A DNA stretch of 64,000 bases from Butyrivibrio sp. (GTDB lineage Bacteria > Bacillota > Clostridia > Lachnospirales > Lachnospiraceae). Below, in pieces: positions 1-7,666 of the stretch; position 1 is the stretch's first letter, and each line of letters opens with the position of its first letter. The notes under the pieces are model-generated. The model did no database searches, was not told where the DNA came from, and saw only the letters and a program-made list of their open reading frames with translations. The position numbers and the translations under genes are program-made. The stretch is from NCBI GenBank assembly GCA_015056585.1, contig SVFZ01000022.1, positions 1 to 64,000 of the forward strand, given 5' to 3'.

Positions 1-275
1 AGAGCATGTTTGTAGCGGTATGTGATATACTTTCTGGCAACATCATATTTGCCTGCTCTCATGAGGCCATCCTCAACCATGTCCTGAATTTCCTCGACAC
101 TGGCAGCACGAGTAAGAGTAGCGCAAAGCTTCTCAACTCCGGTAGCGATATCGCTGATCTGTCCGGCTGTAAGCTTCTTCTCCTCAGTAACTTCGTTATT
201 GGCCTTTTCTATAGCTGCAATGATCTTACCTACGTCAAAAGCAACCTCTTTACCACTTCTCTTAATGATTTTCAT
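1..275 (-). CDS. nrdD: Anaerobic ribonucleoside-triphosphate reductase, N-terminal part (ATP-cone)
   Basis: Partial gene; the rest lies beyond the left edge. The visible 91 codons start MKIIKRSGKEVAFD and form an ATP-cone, the allosteric nucleotide-binding domain at the N-terminus of ribonucleotide reductases. The opening (IIKRSG, then a helix ending in VEEIQDMVE, then YRYKHA) is typical of class III oxygen-sensitive NrdD of clostridia, which reduces ribonucleoside triphosphates to deoxy forms with a glycyl radical. A strong ribosome binding site (AAGGGGG) sits just upstream, as does a near-consensus promoter with an inverted repeat downstream of it. The catalytic domain is not visible, so another ATP-cone reductase class remains possible. 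Confidence 0.8.
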   Translation of the reverse strand, partial: MKIIKRSGKEVAFDVGKIIAAIEKANNEVTEEKKLTAGQISDIATGVEKLCATLTRAASVEEIQDMVEDGLMRAGKYDVARKYITYRYKHA

Positions 276-315
276 AAGTAACCCCCTTAAAAGACAATCA
301 CATTTATAGACAGTT

Positions 316-357
316 GTAACCACAAGATTCGCTTTGGTAACTACATCTTGTGGTTAC
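316..357 (-). promoter_or_regulatory. Inverted repeat in nrdD leader, candidate NrdR operator
   Basis: GTAACCACAAGAT (316-328) and ATCTTGTGGTTAC (345-357) form a perfect 13-bp inverted repeat with a 16-nt spacer, starting a few bases downstream of the nrdD -10 box. The inner ACTACATCTTGTGGT is itself a near palindrome. Position and shape fit paired boxes of NrdR, the ATP-cone repressor of reductase genes; assignment to NrdR is inference. Confidence 0.5.
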
Positions 358-363
358 AATAAA

Positions 364-392
364 ATCATAATACAATATTTTGATAATTTCAA
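364..392 (-). promoter_or_regulatory. Sigma-70 type promoter of nrdD
   Basis: Read on the minus strand, TTGAAA (387-392) is followed after exactly 17 bases by TATGAT (364-369). It lies between the end of murI and nrdD, so nrdD can be transcribed on its own. Confidence 0.7.
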
Positions 393-403
393 CCCCCAAA
401 GAC

Positions 404-1219
404 TCACACATTTCTGACCTGTTCAAGGCGATTATGCAGTCTTTTCAAGTGTTCCAGGGTTTTCTCATCGTTTATTAATTTTTTAGAAAAATAATATTCT
501 GTTTTTGTCTGGCACAACATATTGTGGTACGATTCAAAAAATACCTCTGTATGTTGTTGATTGATATTGAGACCGAGAACATCTGCCAGATGACGGACAG
601 TCCCATGGTTGCCGTCAATTAAAAGAGTTCCCGCCCCAAAGTAGTCTCTAAATGCAGGCTTGAAGTAGTTAAAGTGTGTACAACCAAGCACCAGCGCGCA
701 GTAGTCAGCCTTATTAAAGGTTCTGAACTGATCTCTTATATACGCTTCTACTTCCGGTCCGTCAAATACCTCTTTCTCCGCAAACTCAACCAGTCTTGGC
801 ATAGGGAGAAGGTCAACTCTGTGCTCCTCATCTACCCTGTGAAGCAGACTTTTTAACTTGTCTTCACGAATGGTCACAGGCGTAGCAATTACCATTATCC
901 TCTTTTTTTCAGTTTCTTCAACTGCCGGTTTTACGGCTGGTTCCATACCCAAAATCGGAATACTAAATCTGCTCCGCAGTTCCTTTATGGCAACACTTGT
1001 GGCAGTATTACAGGCAACAACCAAAGCCTCAGCTCCCTTGTCGATCAAAAACTGAGCATTCTCTATCATGTACCCTGTAATCTGCAAAGGCGTCTTTTCC
1101 CCGTACGGAACATGCTCTACATCTGCAAAAAACAAGTATTCCTGTCCCGGCAACCGGTGATAAGCCTCATGAAGTACCGATAATCCACCTATTCCGGAAT
1201 CAATTAATCCTATTTTCAT
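404..1219 (-). CDS. murI: Glutamate racemase
   Basis: Interconverts L- and D-glutamate, supplying D-Glu for peptidoglycan. The 271-residue protein has the family hallmarks: N-terminal IGLIDSGIGGLSV (phosphate/glutamate loop with the catalytic Asp-Ser region), PYGEKT, the first catalytic cysteine in ACNTATS and the second in LGCTHF. Length is normal (about 265-275). It lies upstream of nrdD on the same strand but nrdD has its own promoter. A divergent small gene starts 49 bp upstream. No anomaly seen. Confidence 0.96.
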   Translation of the reverse strand: MKIGLIDSGIGGLSVLHEAYHRLPGQEYLFFADVEHVPYGEKTPLQITGYMIENAQFLIDKGAEALVVACNTATSVAIKELRSRFSIPILGMEPAVKPAVEETEKKRIMVIATPVTIREDKLKSLLHRVDEEHRVDLLPMPRLVEFAEKEVFDGPEVEAYIRDQFRTFNKADYCALVLGCTHFNYFKPAFRDYFGAGTLLIDGNHGTVRHLADVLGLNINQQHTEVFFESYHNMLCQTKTEYYFSKKLINDEKTLEHLKRLHNRLEQVRNV

Positions 1220-1268
1220 AAGTCTGACCTGTCTTTACTTTTTTGTTCAAAGAGATTAATCTTAATTT

Positions 1269-1718
1269 ATGAGCGAAAAAAAATATGATGAACTTCAAAA
1301 ACTCTATGATAACCCAAAGATCGGTGCATTAGTCCAGGAAATATGCGAGTACTATGTCACAAATGACGGATTTGCCAATGATTCTGCTCAGGATGAACTT
1401 GAACCCCATGAAATCGTTGAGGCCATCTATCTTCTGTTCTGTCTTCAAAGCCGTGAGCAGATCCTGGACGAGTTTGCCATTGTGCAAAAAAAATATCCCG
1501 AACTCTACATTTCCGTTTGCGGGATGCACAACACTCTTCTTATAAACATGGATTATCGGGCATTGGAAGAGTCATGCGGCGTAAAAATCGCGGAATATGC
1601 AAAGGATACCACCCTTTCTGAGGTTTTATCCAATGCAGATTCTTTTGCCAGATCCAGCGAGAGCCTTTCCGATGCCGTAGATAAGTTCTACAGCTGGCTC
1701 CATTCAAGGAGTCGTTAG
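1269..1718 (+). CDS. Uncharacterised small acidic protein
   Basis: 149 residues, ATG start, no family recognised. The sequence is acidic, predicted mostly helical, with no signal peptide or membrane segment, so probably cytoplasmic. It is divergent from murI, and its last 15 bases overlap convergently with the end of the SH3-domain gene. The upstream ribosome binding site is weak (a short GAG about 15 bases before the ATG). Amino acid composition looks like a genuine protein and the opposite frames are worse, so I keep it as a gene without a function. Confidence 0.65.
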   Translation: MSEKKYDELQKLYDNPKIGALVQEICEYYVTNDGFANDSAQDELEPHEIVEAIYLLFCLQSREQILDEFAIVQKKYPELYISVCGMHNTLLINMDYRALEESCGVKIAEYAKDTTLSEVLSNADSFARSSESLSDAVDKFYSWLHSRSR

Positions 1719-2321
1719 GTATTTCATGGACGCGTAAACCCATGTCCCATTGTACTCTACAAGGGCCCATTTACCGTCCTCACTTACTGCAATTCTCTTA
1801 AGTTCTGTTCCTTCAGGAACTGCAGTAACAATAGTAGCATCACTTTCCGAACTTGCCACGGTCCTGAGATTAAGGCTTTTTGCCGTAACCTTGACCGTGT
1901 CATTTTTTTCTGCATAGCCGGCAGGTAATGCCGGAGCCTCCGTCTGAATTTCATCGGGGTCTTTGGCAAAGTACCTGTCAAATACCTTCACTTTTACCAC
2001 AATAGCCAGAAAAGCGAGAATTACAATTCCCGTAATTATTGATGATATCCTGATAAAGAATTCTATAGGAAAAGAGTTATCTGCTGTATCCTCTTCTTCA
2101 TATTCTTCATCTTCATCGTAGGTGTCCTCATCTGTCACCGGCTCATCTTCACGGGGCTCATCATCAGAAGGATTGTGTTGTATTTCCTTTTGCCTTTCCC
2201 GGAAGTACTCCTCTCTCTCCTGCTCATTGAAAAAGTTGTATGGATCTTCTATTTGGATGTCGATATCTTCTTCGTTGCCTTTTTTCTTGTAGTCTTCAAA
2301 GTTAGTAATCTTATCTGCCAA
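1704..2321 (-). CDS. Single-pass membrane protein with C-terminal SH3 domain
   Basis: 205 residues. An acidic, charged cytoplasmic N-terminus (about 1-85, many Glu/Asp) precedes one membrane helix (about 88-113, FFIRISSIITGIVILAFLAI), a short linker and a bacterial SH3 domain (about 140-205: VTAKSLNLRTVAS, then GTELKRIAV, WALVEYNGTWVYASMKYL). Such extracytoplasmic SH3 domains usually bind peptidoglycan, so a cell-envelope role is inferred. The start is TTG, chosen because AAGGAAAAGG lies at proper distance and the reading frame has no better codon. It lies downstream of trxA but a terminator separates them. Confidence 0.75.
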   Translation of the reverse strand: MADKITNFEDYKKKGNEEDIDIQIEDPYNFFNEQEREEYFRERQKEIQHNPSDDEPREDEPVTDEDTYDEDEEYEEEDTADNSFPIEFFIRISSIITGIVILAFLAIVVKVKVFDRYFAKDPDEIQTEAPALPAGYAEKNDTVKVTAKSLNLRTVASSESDATIVTAVPEGTELKRIAVSEDGKWALVEYNGTWVYASMKYLTTP

Positions 2322-2368
2322 CGTTCTATACCTTTTCCTTTTTTACACAGGTCTTCCCATGTAGTAAA

Positions 2369-2396
2369 AAAGTGCTGACCGTTAGGCCAGCACTTT
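2369..2396 (-). terminator. Intrinsic terminator overlapping the trxA stop codon
   Basis: On the minus strand AAAGTGCTG and CAGCACTTT pair across a loop that contains the trxA stop codon, followed by a T run. The left arm is made of the last trxA codons. Confidence 0.8.
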
Positions 2397-2702
2397 ATCT
2401 ATTATCGCTTGCAATTTAGCTTTATTAAGTGCTCCAACTGCTGTCTCAACAACCTCGCCGTTCTTAAAGAAAGCAAACATTGGAATTGACATAACATTGT
2501 ATTTTTGTGCGATGTCAGGTGACTGGTCAACATTGATCTTGCCAACTTTCAACTCGCCTTCATACATATCAGCGAGTTCGTCGATGACAGGTGCCATCAT
2601 CTTGCAGGGGCCACACCAGTCTGCAGAAAAATCAACCAAAACCGGTATGCTGCTCTTCAACACATCTTGCTCAAAGTTCTGACTGTTTAAGCTATAGTCC
2701 AT
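2382..2702 (-). CDS. trxA: Thioredoxin
   Basis: 106-residue protein-disulfide reductase. The redox-active WCGPC is at residues 29-33 (Cys30, Cys33), followed by KMMAPVIDELA and the cis-proline region MSIPMFAFF. Full-length single thioredoxin domain, cytoplasmic. It overlaps the end of trmB by 16 bp, so the two are translated from one message; AAAGGGGAG gives a good ribosome binding site. The final codons double as one arm of the terminator. Confidence 0.95.
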   Translation of the reverse strand: MDYSLNSQNFEQDVLKSSIPVLVDFSADWCGPCKMMAPVIDELADMYEGELKVGKINVDQSPDIAQKYNVMSIPMFAFFKNGEVVETAVGALNKAKLQAIIDKVLA

Positions 2703-3352
2703 AAGTTACTCCCCTTTCTGCTAACAATGTACTTATAAATTGGGTTGCCTTGTGATGAGAATCTCTCCTCATATTCCGTCATTACATTGCCTTCGTTCAT
2801 GACCTCGTCATTGTGAAGATCATAGGTCACAGCATCAAGGTTCCATCCTGCCGGCTCTACTTCTTCAAGTGCAAAGTCAAACAGATCCATATTGTCTGTC
2901 TTAAACTCCACAACTCCATCTGGCTTTAATATCTTGTCATATCTTGCCAGGAATTCCCTTGAAGGAAGTCTCCTCTTGGCATGTCTGTCCTTGGGCCACG
3001 GATCAGAGAAGTTGAGATAAATCTTGTCCACCTCAGAAGGAGCAAAAACTTCAGTTATATCCTCCGCTTCCATTCTTATAAACTTAACATTTGGAAGCTG
3101 CCTTAGTTCCTGCTTTTGTATTGCACGAAGTAATACGCTGGAATACTTCTCTATTCCCACGTAATTAATATTCGGATTCTGCTCCGCCAAATCCATTAAG
3201 AATCTTCCCTTTCCCATCCCAATCTCAATGTGAATTGGCCTGTCATTTCCAAATACTTCTTTCCAGAGTCCCTTTTTTGTCTCGGGATCCTTTACTGTGT
3301 ACTGACTCTCAGCAATTACTTCTCTGGAACCTGCAATATTTCTTAAGCGCAT
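2687..3352 (-). CDS. trmB: tRNA (guanine-N7-)-methyltransferase
   Basis: Transfers a methyl group from S-adenosylmethionine to G46 of the tRNA variable loop. 221 residues, normal length. SAM-binding motif IEIGMGKGRFLMDLA near residue 43 and the diagnostic FSDPWPKDRHAKRRL motif near residue 115 are intact; FKTDN follows. It is the first gene of a two-gene unit with trxA and is divergent from the carboxypeptidase gene. Confidence 0.96.
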   Translation of the reverse strand: MRLRNIAGSREVIAESQYTVKDPETKKGLWKEVFGNDRPIHIEIGMGKGRFLMDLAEQNPNINYVGIEKYSSVLLRAIQKQELRQLPNVKFIRMEAEDITEVFAPSEVDKIYLNFSDPWPKDRHAKRRLPSREFLARYDKILKPDGVVEFKTDNMDLFDFALEEVEPAGWNLDAVTYDLHNDEVMNEGNVMTEYEERFSSQGNPIYKYIVSRKGSNLWTIA

Positions 3353-3396
3353 ATCTCATCCTACCATTTATTACTTATAATTGAATTTTACAACAT

Positions 3397-3425
3397 TTGA
3401 AAGCACTTGGAAAGTAGTGTATGAT
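3397..3425 (+). promoter_or_regulatory. Promoter close to the carboxypeptidase start
   Basis: TTGAAA (3397-3402), 17-base spacer, TATGAT (3420-3425). The expected transcription start near 3432 is only about three bases before the ATG at 3435, implying a nearly leaderless message if this promoter is the one used. Confidence 0.5.
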
Positions 3426-3434
3426 TATTCTACT

Positions 3435-4886
3435 ATGAATAAACTCCTTGCTTTTCTTAATAAAACTAGATACAGAGCGGGGTTTGCGACACTCATTTTT
3501 CTCGTCGTATTTGTTCAGAATTTTCTATATTCTCGAGCAGAAACACCTGATTATGCCAAGGAAGCTTTAGAGCGAAAAGAGCTTCCTATACAGAGCAATG
3601 ATACTTCCGGCTGGCCTGACGGGCCGGCTATCGGTGCCGAAGCCGCCATAGTTATGGAAGCTTCCACAGGGACAATCCTCTATGCCAAGAACATTGACGA
3701 AAAACTATTCCCTGCCAGCACTACCAAGATAATGACCTGTCTTCTTGCTGTGGAAAACGCTTCCTTAGGCGATACTATCACATTTTCCCATGATGCCGTA
3801 TTCAGCGTTCCAAACGACGGTTCATCCATCGGAATGGACGTGGGAGAAAAAATCACCCTGGAGCAGGCCCTTTACGGAATAATGGTAGGAAGTGCCAATG
3901 AAGTTGCAAACGCAGTTGGTGAGCATGTCAGCGGCAGCATTGATGCCTTTGTGGATCTTATGAACGAAAGGGCAAAAGAACTAGGCTGCACCAACACACA
4001 CTTTAATAATACAAACGGTCTTCAGGACGATGATCATTATACAAGTGCTCACGATCTGGCTCTTATTGCCTCGAAGTTTTTTGACAATGAACTTCTTTGC
4101 AGGATCGGAAACACGCCAAGATATCACTTTTCTCCAACCGATACTCAGCCTGACGATTTTTACCTCAACAACAAACACAAGCTCATTACAGGAGAAGTCA
4201 AATATGACGGCGTTCTTGGAGGCAAGACAGGCTATACCTCACTTGCAAGAGAAACTCTTGTCACCTGTGCCGAAAAAAACGGCATGCGCCTTATATGCGT
4301 CGTATTAAAGGAAGAGTCTCCTGCCCAGTTTACAGATACTGTGACCCTTTTTGATTACGGATTTAACAATTTCCAGCTTATTGATGTGGCTGAGGAAGAC
4401 AAGCGCTATACACCTTCTGATTCATTGTTCTTTGAATCGGAACATGATGTGTTCGGAAAGTCCGGAACAATCTTAAGCATTGATGACAGCTCTTTTATTG
4501 TCCTTCCAAAGACAGCCAAAATAGAGGACAGCAGTTATTCCATTTCATATGATGTAAACGATGCAGACCTTGAAGATGCCCCTACAGCCATAGCTACCGT
4601 TAAGTACACTTTTAACAACGTGCCAATCGGACATGCTCTTATTTGTTACACCGGACAAAAGGCTTTCTCCGAGGGAGATGGTGGTGATATTCCCAAGACC
4701 ATTTATATTAACGTAAAGATTCTCATGATAATTGCAGCTGCGATTGTTGTGCTGTTTACTATTATCGGTACTATCTCATCACGAACCGGTTCAAATCGCA
4801 GATATACTTCAAAGAGTGACCGGATCCGCTACAGGAGAAGGAAAAGAGAATCCAAAAAATTTAAAATCAATTCCAGGCTAAAGTAA
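3435..4886 (+). CDS. dacF: D-alanyl-D-alanine carboxypeptidase (penicillin-binding protein 5 type)
   Basis: Serine peptidase of family S11 that trims the terminal D-Ala from peptidoglycan stem peptides. Signal peptide about residues 1-37 ends near SRAET; catalytic SxxK is S95-T-T-K98, SxN is S153-A-N155 and the KTG box is K264-T-G. A C-terminal membrane helix (about 428-450, MIIAAAIVVLFTIIGTI) and a basic tail follow, so the enzyme is anchored outside the membrane at both ends. The frame is open upstream to a TTG at 3381, but a promoter covers that stretch and MNKLLAFLNK opens a normal signal peptide, so ATG 3435 is chosen. The gene symbol is by family resemblance. Confidence 0.88.
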   Translation: MNKLLAFLNKTRYRAGFATLIFLVVFVQNFLYSRAETPDYAKEALERKELPIQSNDTSGWPDGPAIGAEAAIVMEASTGTILYAKNIDEKLFPASTTKIMTCLLAVENASLGDTITFSHDAVFSVPNDGSSIGMDVGEKITLEQALYGIMVGSANEVANAVGEHVSGSIDAFVDLMNERAKELGCTNTHFNNTNGLQDDDHYTSAHDLALIASKFFDNELLCRIGNTPRYHFSPTDTQPDDFYLNNKHKLITGEVKYDGVLGGKTGYTSLARETLVTCAEKNGMRLICVVLKEESPAQFTDTVTLFDYGFNNFQLIDVAEEDKRYTPSDSLFFESEHDVFGKSGTILSIDDSSFIVLPKTAKIEDSSYSISYDVNDADLEDAPTAIATVKYTFNNVPIGHALICYTGQKAFSEGDGGDIPKTIYINVKILMIIAAAIVVLFTIIGTISSRTGSNRRYTSKSDRIRYRRRKRESKKFKINSRLK

Positions 4887-4952
4887 TTGCTATGAAATAT
4901 ACATTCTAAAACATAATGTTCAGGAATTATCATTTTCAGCAGGCTTCTTTGT

Positions 4953-4999
4953 AAAAAAAGACAGAGCCCCGATCATTCATCAGGGTTCTGTCTTTTTTT
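4953..4999. terminator. Bidirectional terminator between convergent genes
   Basis: A-rich/T-rich flanked hairpin with arms AAAAGACAGAGCCC and GGGTTCTGTCTTTT; runs of seven A and seven T make it work in both directions. It ends the carboxypeptidase gene and, with its arm formed by the last codons, the exonuclease gene. Confidence 0.85.
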
Positions 5000-5914
5000 A
5001 ATCTTACGTTGTCGCAGTTTCATGGCCTCGACTTCTTCGGGGGAAATGAATTTACATGTTTTTACCACATAAAGTCTTCCGTTCTCCGCTTTCTTTATTC
5101 TGACCTTCGCCTTCATAAAGCCATGATTCTCACAATAAGCCACCGCATAGTAGTGCTTGCCGTTTGGAGTAAACCATTTGATCTTTCTGCGGATATTGTG
5201 ATGGCACAAATAGCACTTTGTGCTCATGATCTCCATGTTTTCAAGAATGTCTTCCTTTGTGTCAAACTCTCTGGATATATATTTTTGGTAATTATCAAAG
5301 GTTATCCTTATTTCCTGCTTCTTGGTCTTGGGCGTCACATAGGTGTCAAAAGACACTCTCCTTAAAATCCTCTCATCAAAGATCCTGAATATTTTAGCAG
5401 TGTACTCTGCGTCAGCAAGCGCCCGGTGAAAAGGTATATCCTTTATGAGCATCAGCTCATCTATGGCATTTTCAAGTGATTTTCTGTTCTTTCCATCATC
5501 AAATGCAATACTGTAAAGCTTTTGAACATCGTAAAAAGCAATAGGTCTGTCCGATAAAAGCGGCATTTTATAAAAGTCCAGATTTCTCTGAAATTCCGTG
5601 AGATCCAGTGGCCCCCAGCTGCAGAAGATCGGGTCTTCTCCGCACCATTCCAAAAATTCCCTGGCCACATCCTGAAATAAACCGCCGCGCTCAAGATCCT
5701 CCATGGTCAGGTGAATAAGTCTTCCTGTGATCCTATGCATCTGCTTATGTATCTGAGGTTTGATAAGTCTGGAAAATTCGCCAATCTTTTCTTTTTTGCT
5801 ATTAAGTTTTACGGCTCCGATCTCAACAATTTCAAAGGTAAGTGTTTTATCGCCATTTCGCGCAGGTGATTCACCCTGATTCCACTCAAGATCGAAAACT
5901 ATATAATTCTGCAT
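4973..5914 (-). CDS. DEDD-family 3'-5' exonuclease (DNA polymerase III epsilon-like)
   Basis: 313 residues. The N-terminus IVFDLEWNQ carries the first metal ligands (D-x-E) of the RNase T/epsilon fold; EIVEIGAVKL follows, and HRALADAEYTAKIF supplies the third motif with a His four residues before the Asp, the DEDDh pattern. A C-terminal extension of about 120 residues holds CYLCHHNIRRKIKW, a possible zinc ribbon, and a basic tail. Similar proteins act on RNA or DNA 3' ends; the substrate here is unknown. Start ATG 5914 is chosen over an upstream ATG because the domain begins there and GAGGATGA precedes it. Confidence 0.8.
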   Translation of the reverse strand: MQNYIVFDLEWNQGESPARNGDKTLTFEIVEIGAVKLNSKKEKIGEFSRLIKPQIHKQMHRITGRLIHLTMEDLERGGLFQDVAREFLEWCGEDPIFCSWGPLDLTEFQRNLDFYKMPLLSDRPIAFYDVQKLYSIAFDDGKNRKSLENAIDELMLIKDIPFHRALADAEYTAKIFRIFDERILRRVSFDTYVTPKTKKQEIRITFDNYQKYISREFDTKEDILENMEIMSTKCYLCHHNIRRKIKWFTPNGKHYYAVAYCENHGFMKAKVRIKKAENGRLYVVKTCKFISPEEVEAMKLRQRKIKKRQNPDE

Positions 5915-5921
5915 TAATCTG

Positions 5922-6764
5922 CTATTCATCCTCATTTTTCAAGTAGTACCCCATCCAGGTAACTGCAAGATCAATCCATGGTTCACATGCCCTTACGCTT
6001 TCCTTGCCTTCCCTGCCCACAGAAATCCAATTGGCTAAAGCCAGTCCGTGTCCGCCTTCTGGAAATACATGAAGCTCTGTATTAATGTTACACCTCTTTA
6101 GAGCCATAGCAAATAGGTAAGAATTTTCGACAGGAACTGATCCGTCTGTAAAGGTATGCCAGATAAAAGTCCTTGGAACTTCTTCGTTTACGGAATTTTC
6201 AAGAGACATCTTCTCAAGAAGCTCGTCATATTTCTCGCCCAAAAGATTTTTGAAGGAATCTCTGTGAGCAAATTCTCCACCGGTTATCACCGGATAGCAT
6301 AAGATAAGTCCGTTTGGCCGCAAAATTTCCTTATTGTCCTTAGTATTAGTACCGGTAAGCTTCCCGCAAAGAAAATCCTCCTGCCAAAAGCAGGCATAGC
6401 TCGCAGCAAGATGTCCACCGGCAGAACACCCCTGTACAACGATCGCATCCGGGTCGATCTCCCACTCTTTAGCATGCTCTCTTATAATAATGATTGATCT
6501 TCCCACTTCCAAAAGAGCTGTCGGAAAATGAGCCGGATAACATGAATACTTGAGGATTGCAACATTAAATCCTTTTCCCATAAAAGCAAAAGCAATTGGC
6601 TCCGCTTCCCTGTCGGAAGTATATGCATATCCCCCTCCGGGGCAGATCAGAACCAGCGGCCTTTTAGATATCTTTAAGGAGTCCGAAGGCTGCTGAATGT
6701 AAACAGATAGCTTTGTACCTTCAAGAGATCCCTCTTCTTTAATTTTAAATTCTTTATATATCAA
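5922..6764 (-). CDS. Alpha/beta hydrolase, acetyl-esterase-like
   Basis: 280 residues, no signal peptide, hence cytoplasmic. PGGGY forms the oxyanion loop, the nucleophile is S114 in GCSAGG, and GGHGLA near residue 240 provides the catalytic His, all as in the COG0657 esterases that include xylan-side-chain deacetylases. Given the xylanase and arabinofuranosidase genes in this window, deacetylation of imported xylo-oligosaccharides is plausible but not shown. TTG start with GGAGAC seven bases upstream. It lies 7 bp upstream of the exonuclease gene and is likely co-transcribed with it. Confidence 0.8.
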   Translation of the reverse strand: MIYKEFKIKEEGSLEGTKLSVYIQQPSDSLKISKRPLVLICPGGGYAYTSDREAEPIAFAFMGKGFNVAILKYSCYPAHFPTALLEVGRSIIIIREHAKEWEIDPDAIVVQGCSAGGHLAASYACFWQEDFLCGKLTGTNTKDNKEILRPNGLILCYPVITGGEFAHRDSFKNLLGEKYDELLEKMSLENSVNEEVPRTFIWHTFTDGSVPVENSYLFAMALKRCNINTELHVFPEGGHGLALANWISVGREGKESVRACEPWIDLAVTWMGYYLKNEDE

Positions 6765-6854
6765 TTTTTTGTCTCCGTTTTTCTAAAGAATAGCAGTGTC
6801 TTCTACTATTGTAATCATTTGAAAAGAAAGATAAAAGAAAAAAATAATTTACTA

Positions 6855-6883
6855 TTGACATTTTGCATTGTACACAATATAAT
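6855..6883 (+). promoter_or_regulatory. Consensus promoter of glutathione peroxidase gene
   Basis: Perfect TTGACA (6855-6860), 17-base spacer, perfect TATAAT (6878-6883). The spacer contains ATTGTACACAAT (6867-6878), an imperfect palindrome touching the -10 box that could be an operator. Confidence 0.85.
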
Positions 6884-6949
6884 TACATTAAATCAAAAAG
6901 CGATTAGTTGGAACACACACATACACATTTACTTATAAGGAGGTTTACA

Positions 6950-7492
6950 ATGGGTTTTTATGATTATTCCGTAACTGATGCTCAGGGCAACGAGTTTTCA
7001 ATGGATAACTTCAAGGGTAAGGTTGTTCTTGTGGTTAATACTGCAACAGGCTGCGGCTTTACTCCACATTACAAGGATATCGAGGCTATGTACGAGCAGT
7101 ATCATGATCAGGGCTTTGAAGTTCTTGATATTCCATGCAATCAGTTTGCCGGACAGACTCCCGGTACAGATGAGGAAATCCATGAGTTCTGTCAGCTTCA
7201 TTACAATACACAGTTCCCTCAGATGAAGAAGTCTGATGTAAATGGTGAGAACCAGCTTCCACTTTACAAGTTCCTCAAGGAGCAGAAGGGCTTTGAGGGC
7301 TTTGGAAAAGGACCTGCTGCACTTGCTATGAATGTTATGCTCAAGAAGATCGACAAGGATTACAAGAACAATCCTGATATCAAGTGGAACTTCACTAAAT
7401 TCCTGGTTGACAGAGAGGGTAACGTTGTTGAGCGTTATGAGCCTACAGCTGATCTCAAGAAGATTTCAGAGCGCATCGGCACTCTCATCTGA
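6950..7492 (+). CDS. gpx: Glutathione peroxidase family thiol peroxidase
   Basis: Cytoplasmic peroxidase of 180 residues that reduces peroxides, in bacteria usually with thioredoxin. Peroxidatic Cys35 is in TATGCGFT, Gln69 in FAGQTPG and the tetrad Trp in KWNFTKFLVD; Cys81 (EFCQ) matches the resolving Cys of the atypical 2-Cys group, which favours thioredoxin as donor. The start is ATG 6950, with AAGGAGG seven bases upstream; the longer frame from 6908 has no such site. Codon choice is strongly biased, as in highly expressed genes, which fits its perfect promoter. It is a monocistronic gene. Confidence 0.93.
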   Translation: MGFYDYSVTDAQGNEFSMDNFKGKVVLVVNTATGCGFTPHYKDIEAMYEQYHDQGFEVLDIPCNQFAGQTPGTDEEIHEFCQLHYNTQFPQMKKSDVNGENQLPLYKFLKEQKGFEGFGKGPAALAMNVMLKKIDKDYKNNPDIKWNFTKFLVDREGNVVERYEPTADLKKISERIGTLI

Positions 7493-7521
7493 TAAAATTA
7501 TTAACTGCTTTTTTGGTATTT

Positions 7522-7554
7522 GATATATACCTTTACACCAAGGGTGTATATATC
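7522..7554 (+). terminator. Hairpin downstream of gpx
   Basis: GATATATAC and GTATATATC pair around a 15-nt loop. No clear T run follows, so termination strength is uncertain. A second 8-bp inverted repeat (GTATAGGA/TCCTATAC) sits at 7588-7614. Confidence 0.4.
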
Positions 7555-7617
7555 AGATATATCTCTATCCTTCACGCATTACTTTGTGTATAGGAGATGA
7601 ATAGAATCCTATACAAC

Positions 7618-7656
7618 AAAAAACCGGGTTCTTCACATCGAGGAATCCGGTTTTTT
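7618..7656. terminator. Bidirectional terminator between gpx and NUDIX gene
   Basis: AAAAAACCGG (7618-7627) pairs with CCGGTTTTTT (7647-7656); inner GTTC/GGAA extend the stem. A run on one side and T run on the other serve both strands. Confidence 0.85.
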
Positions 7657-7666
7657 GCATTATTTT

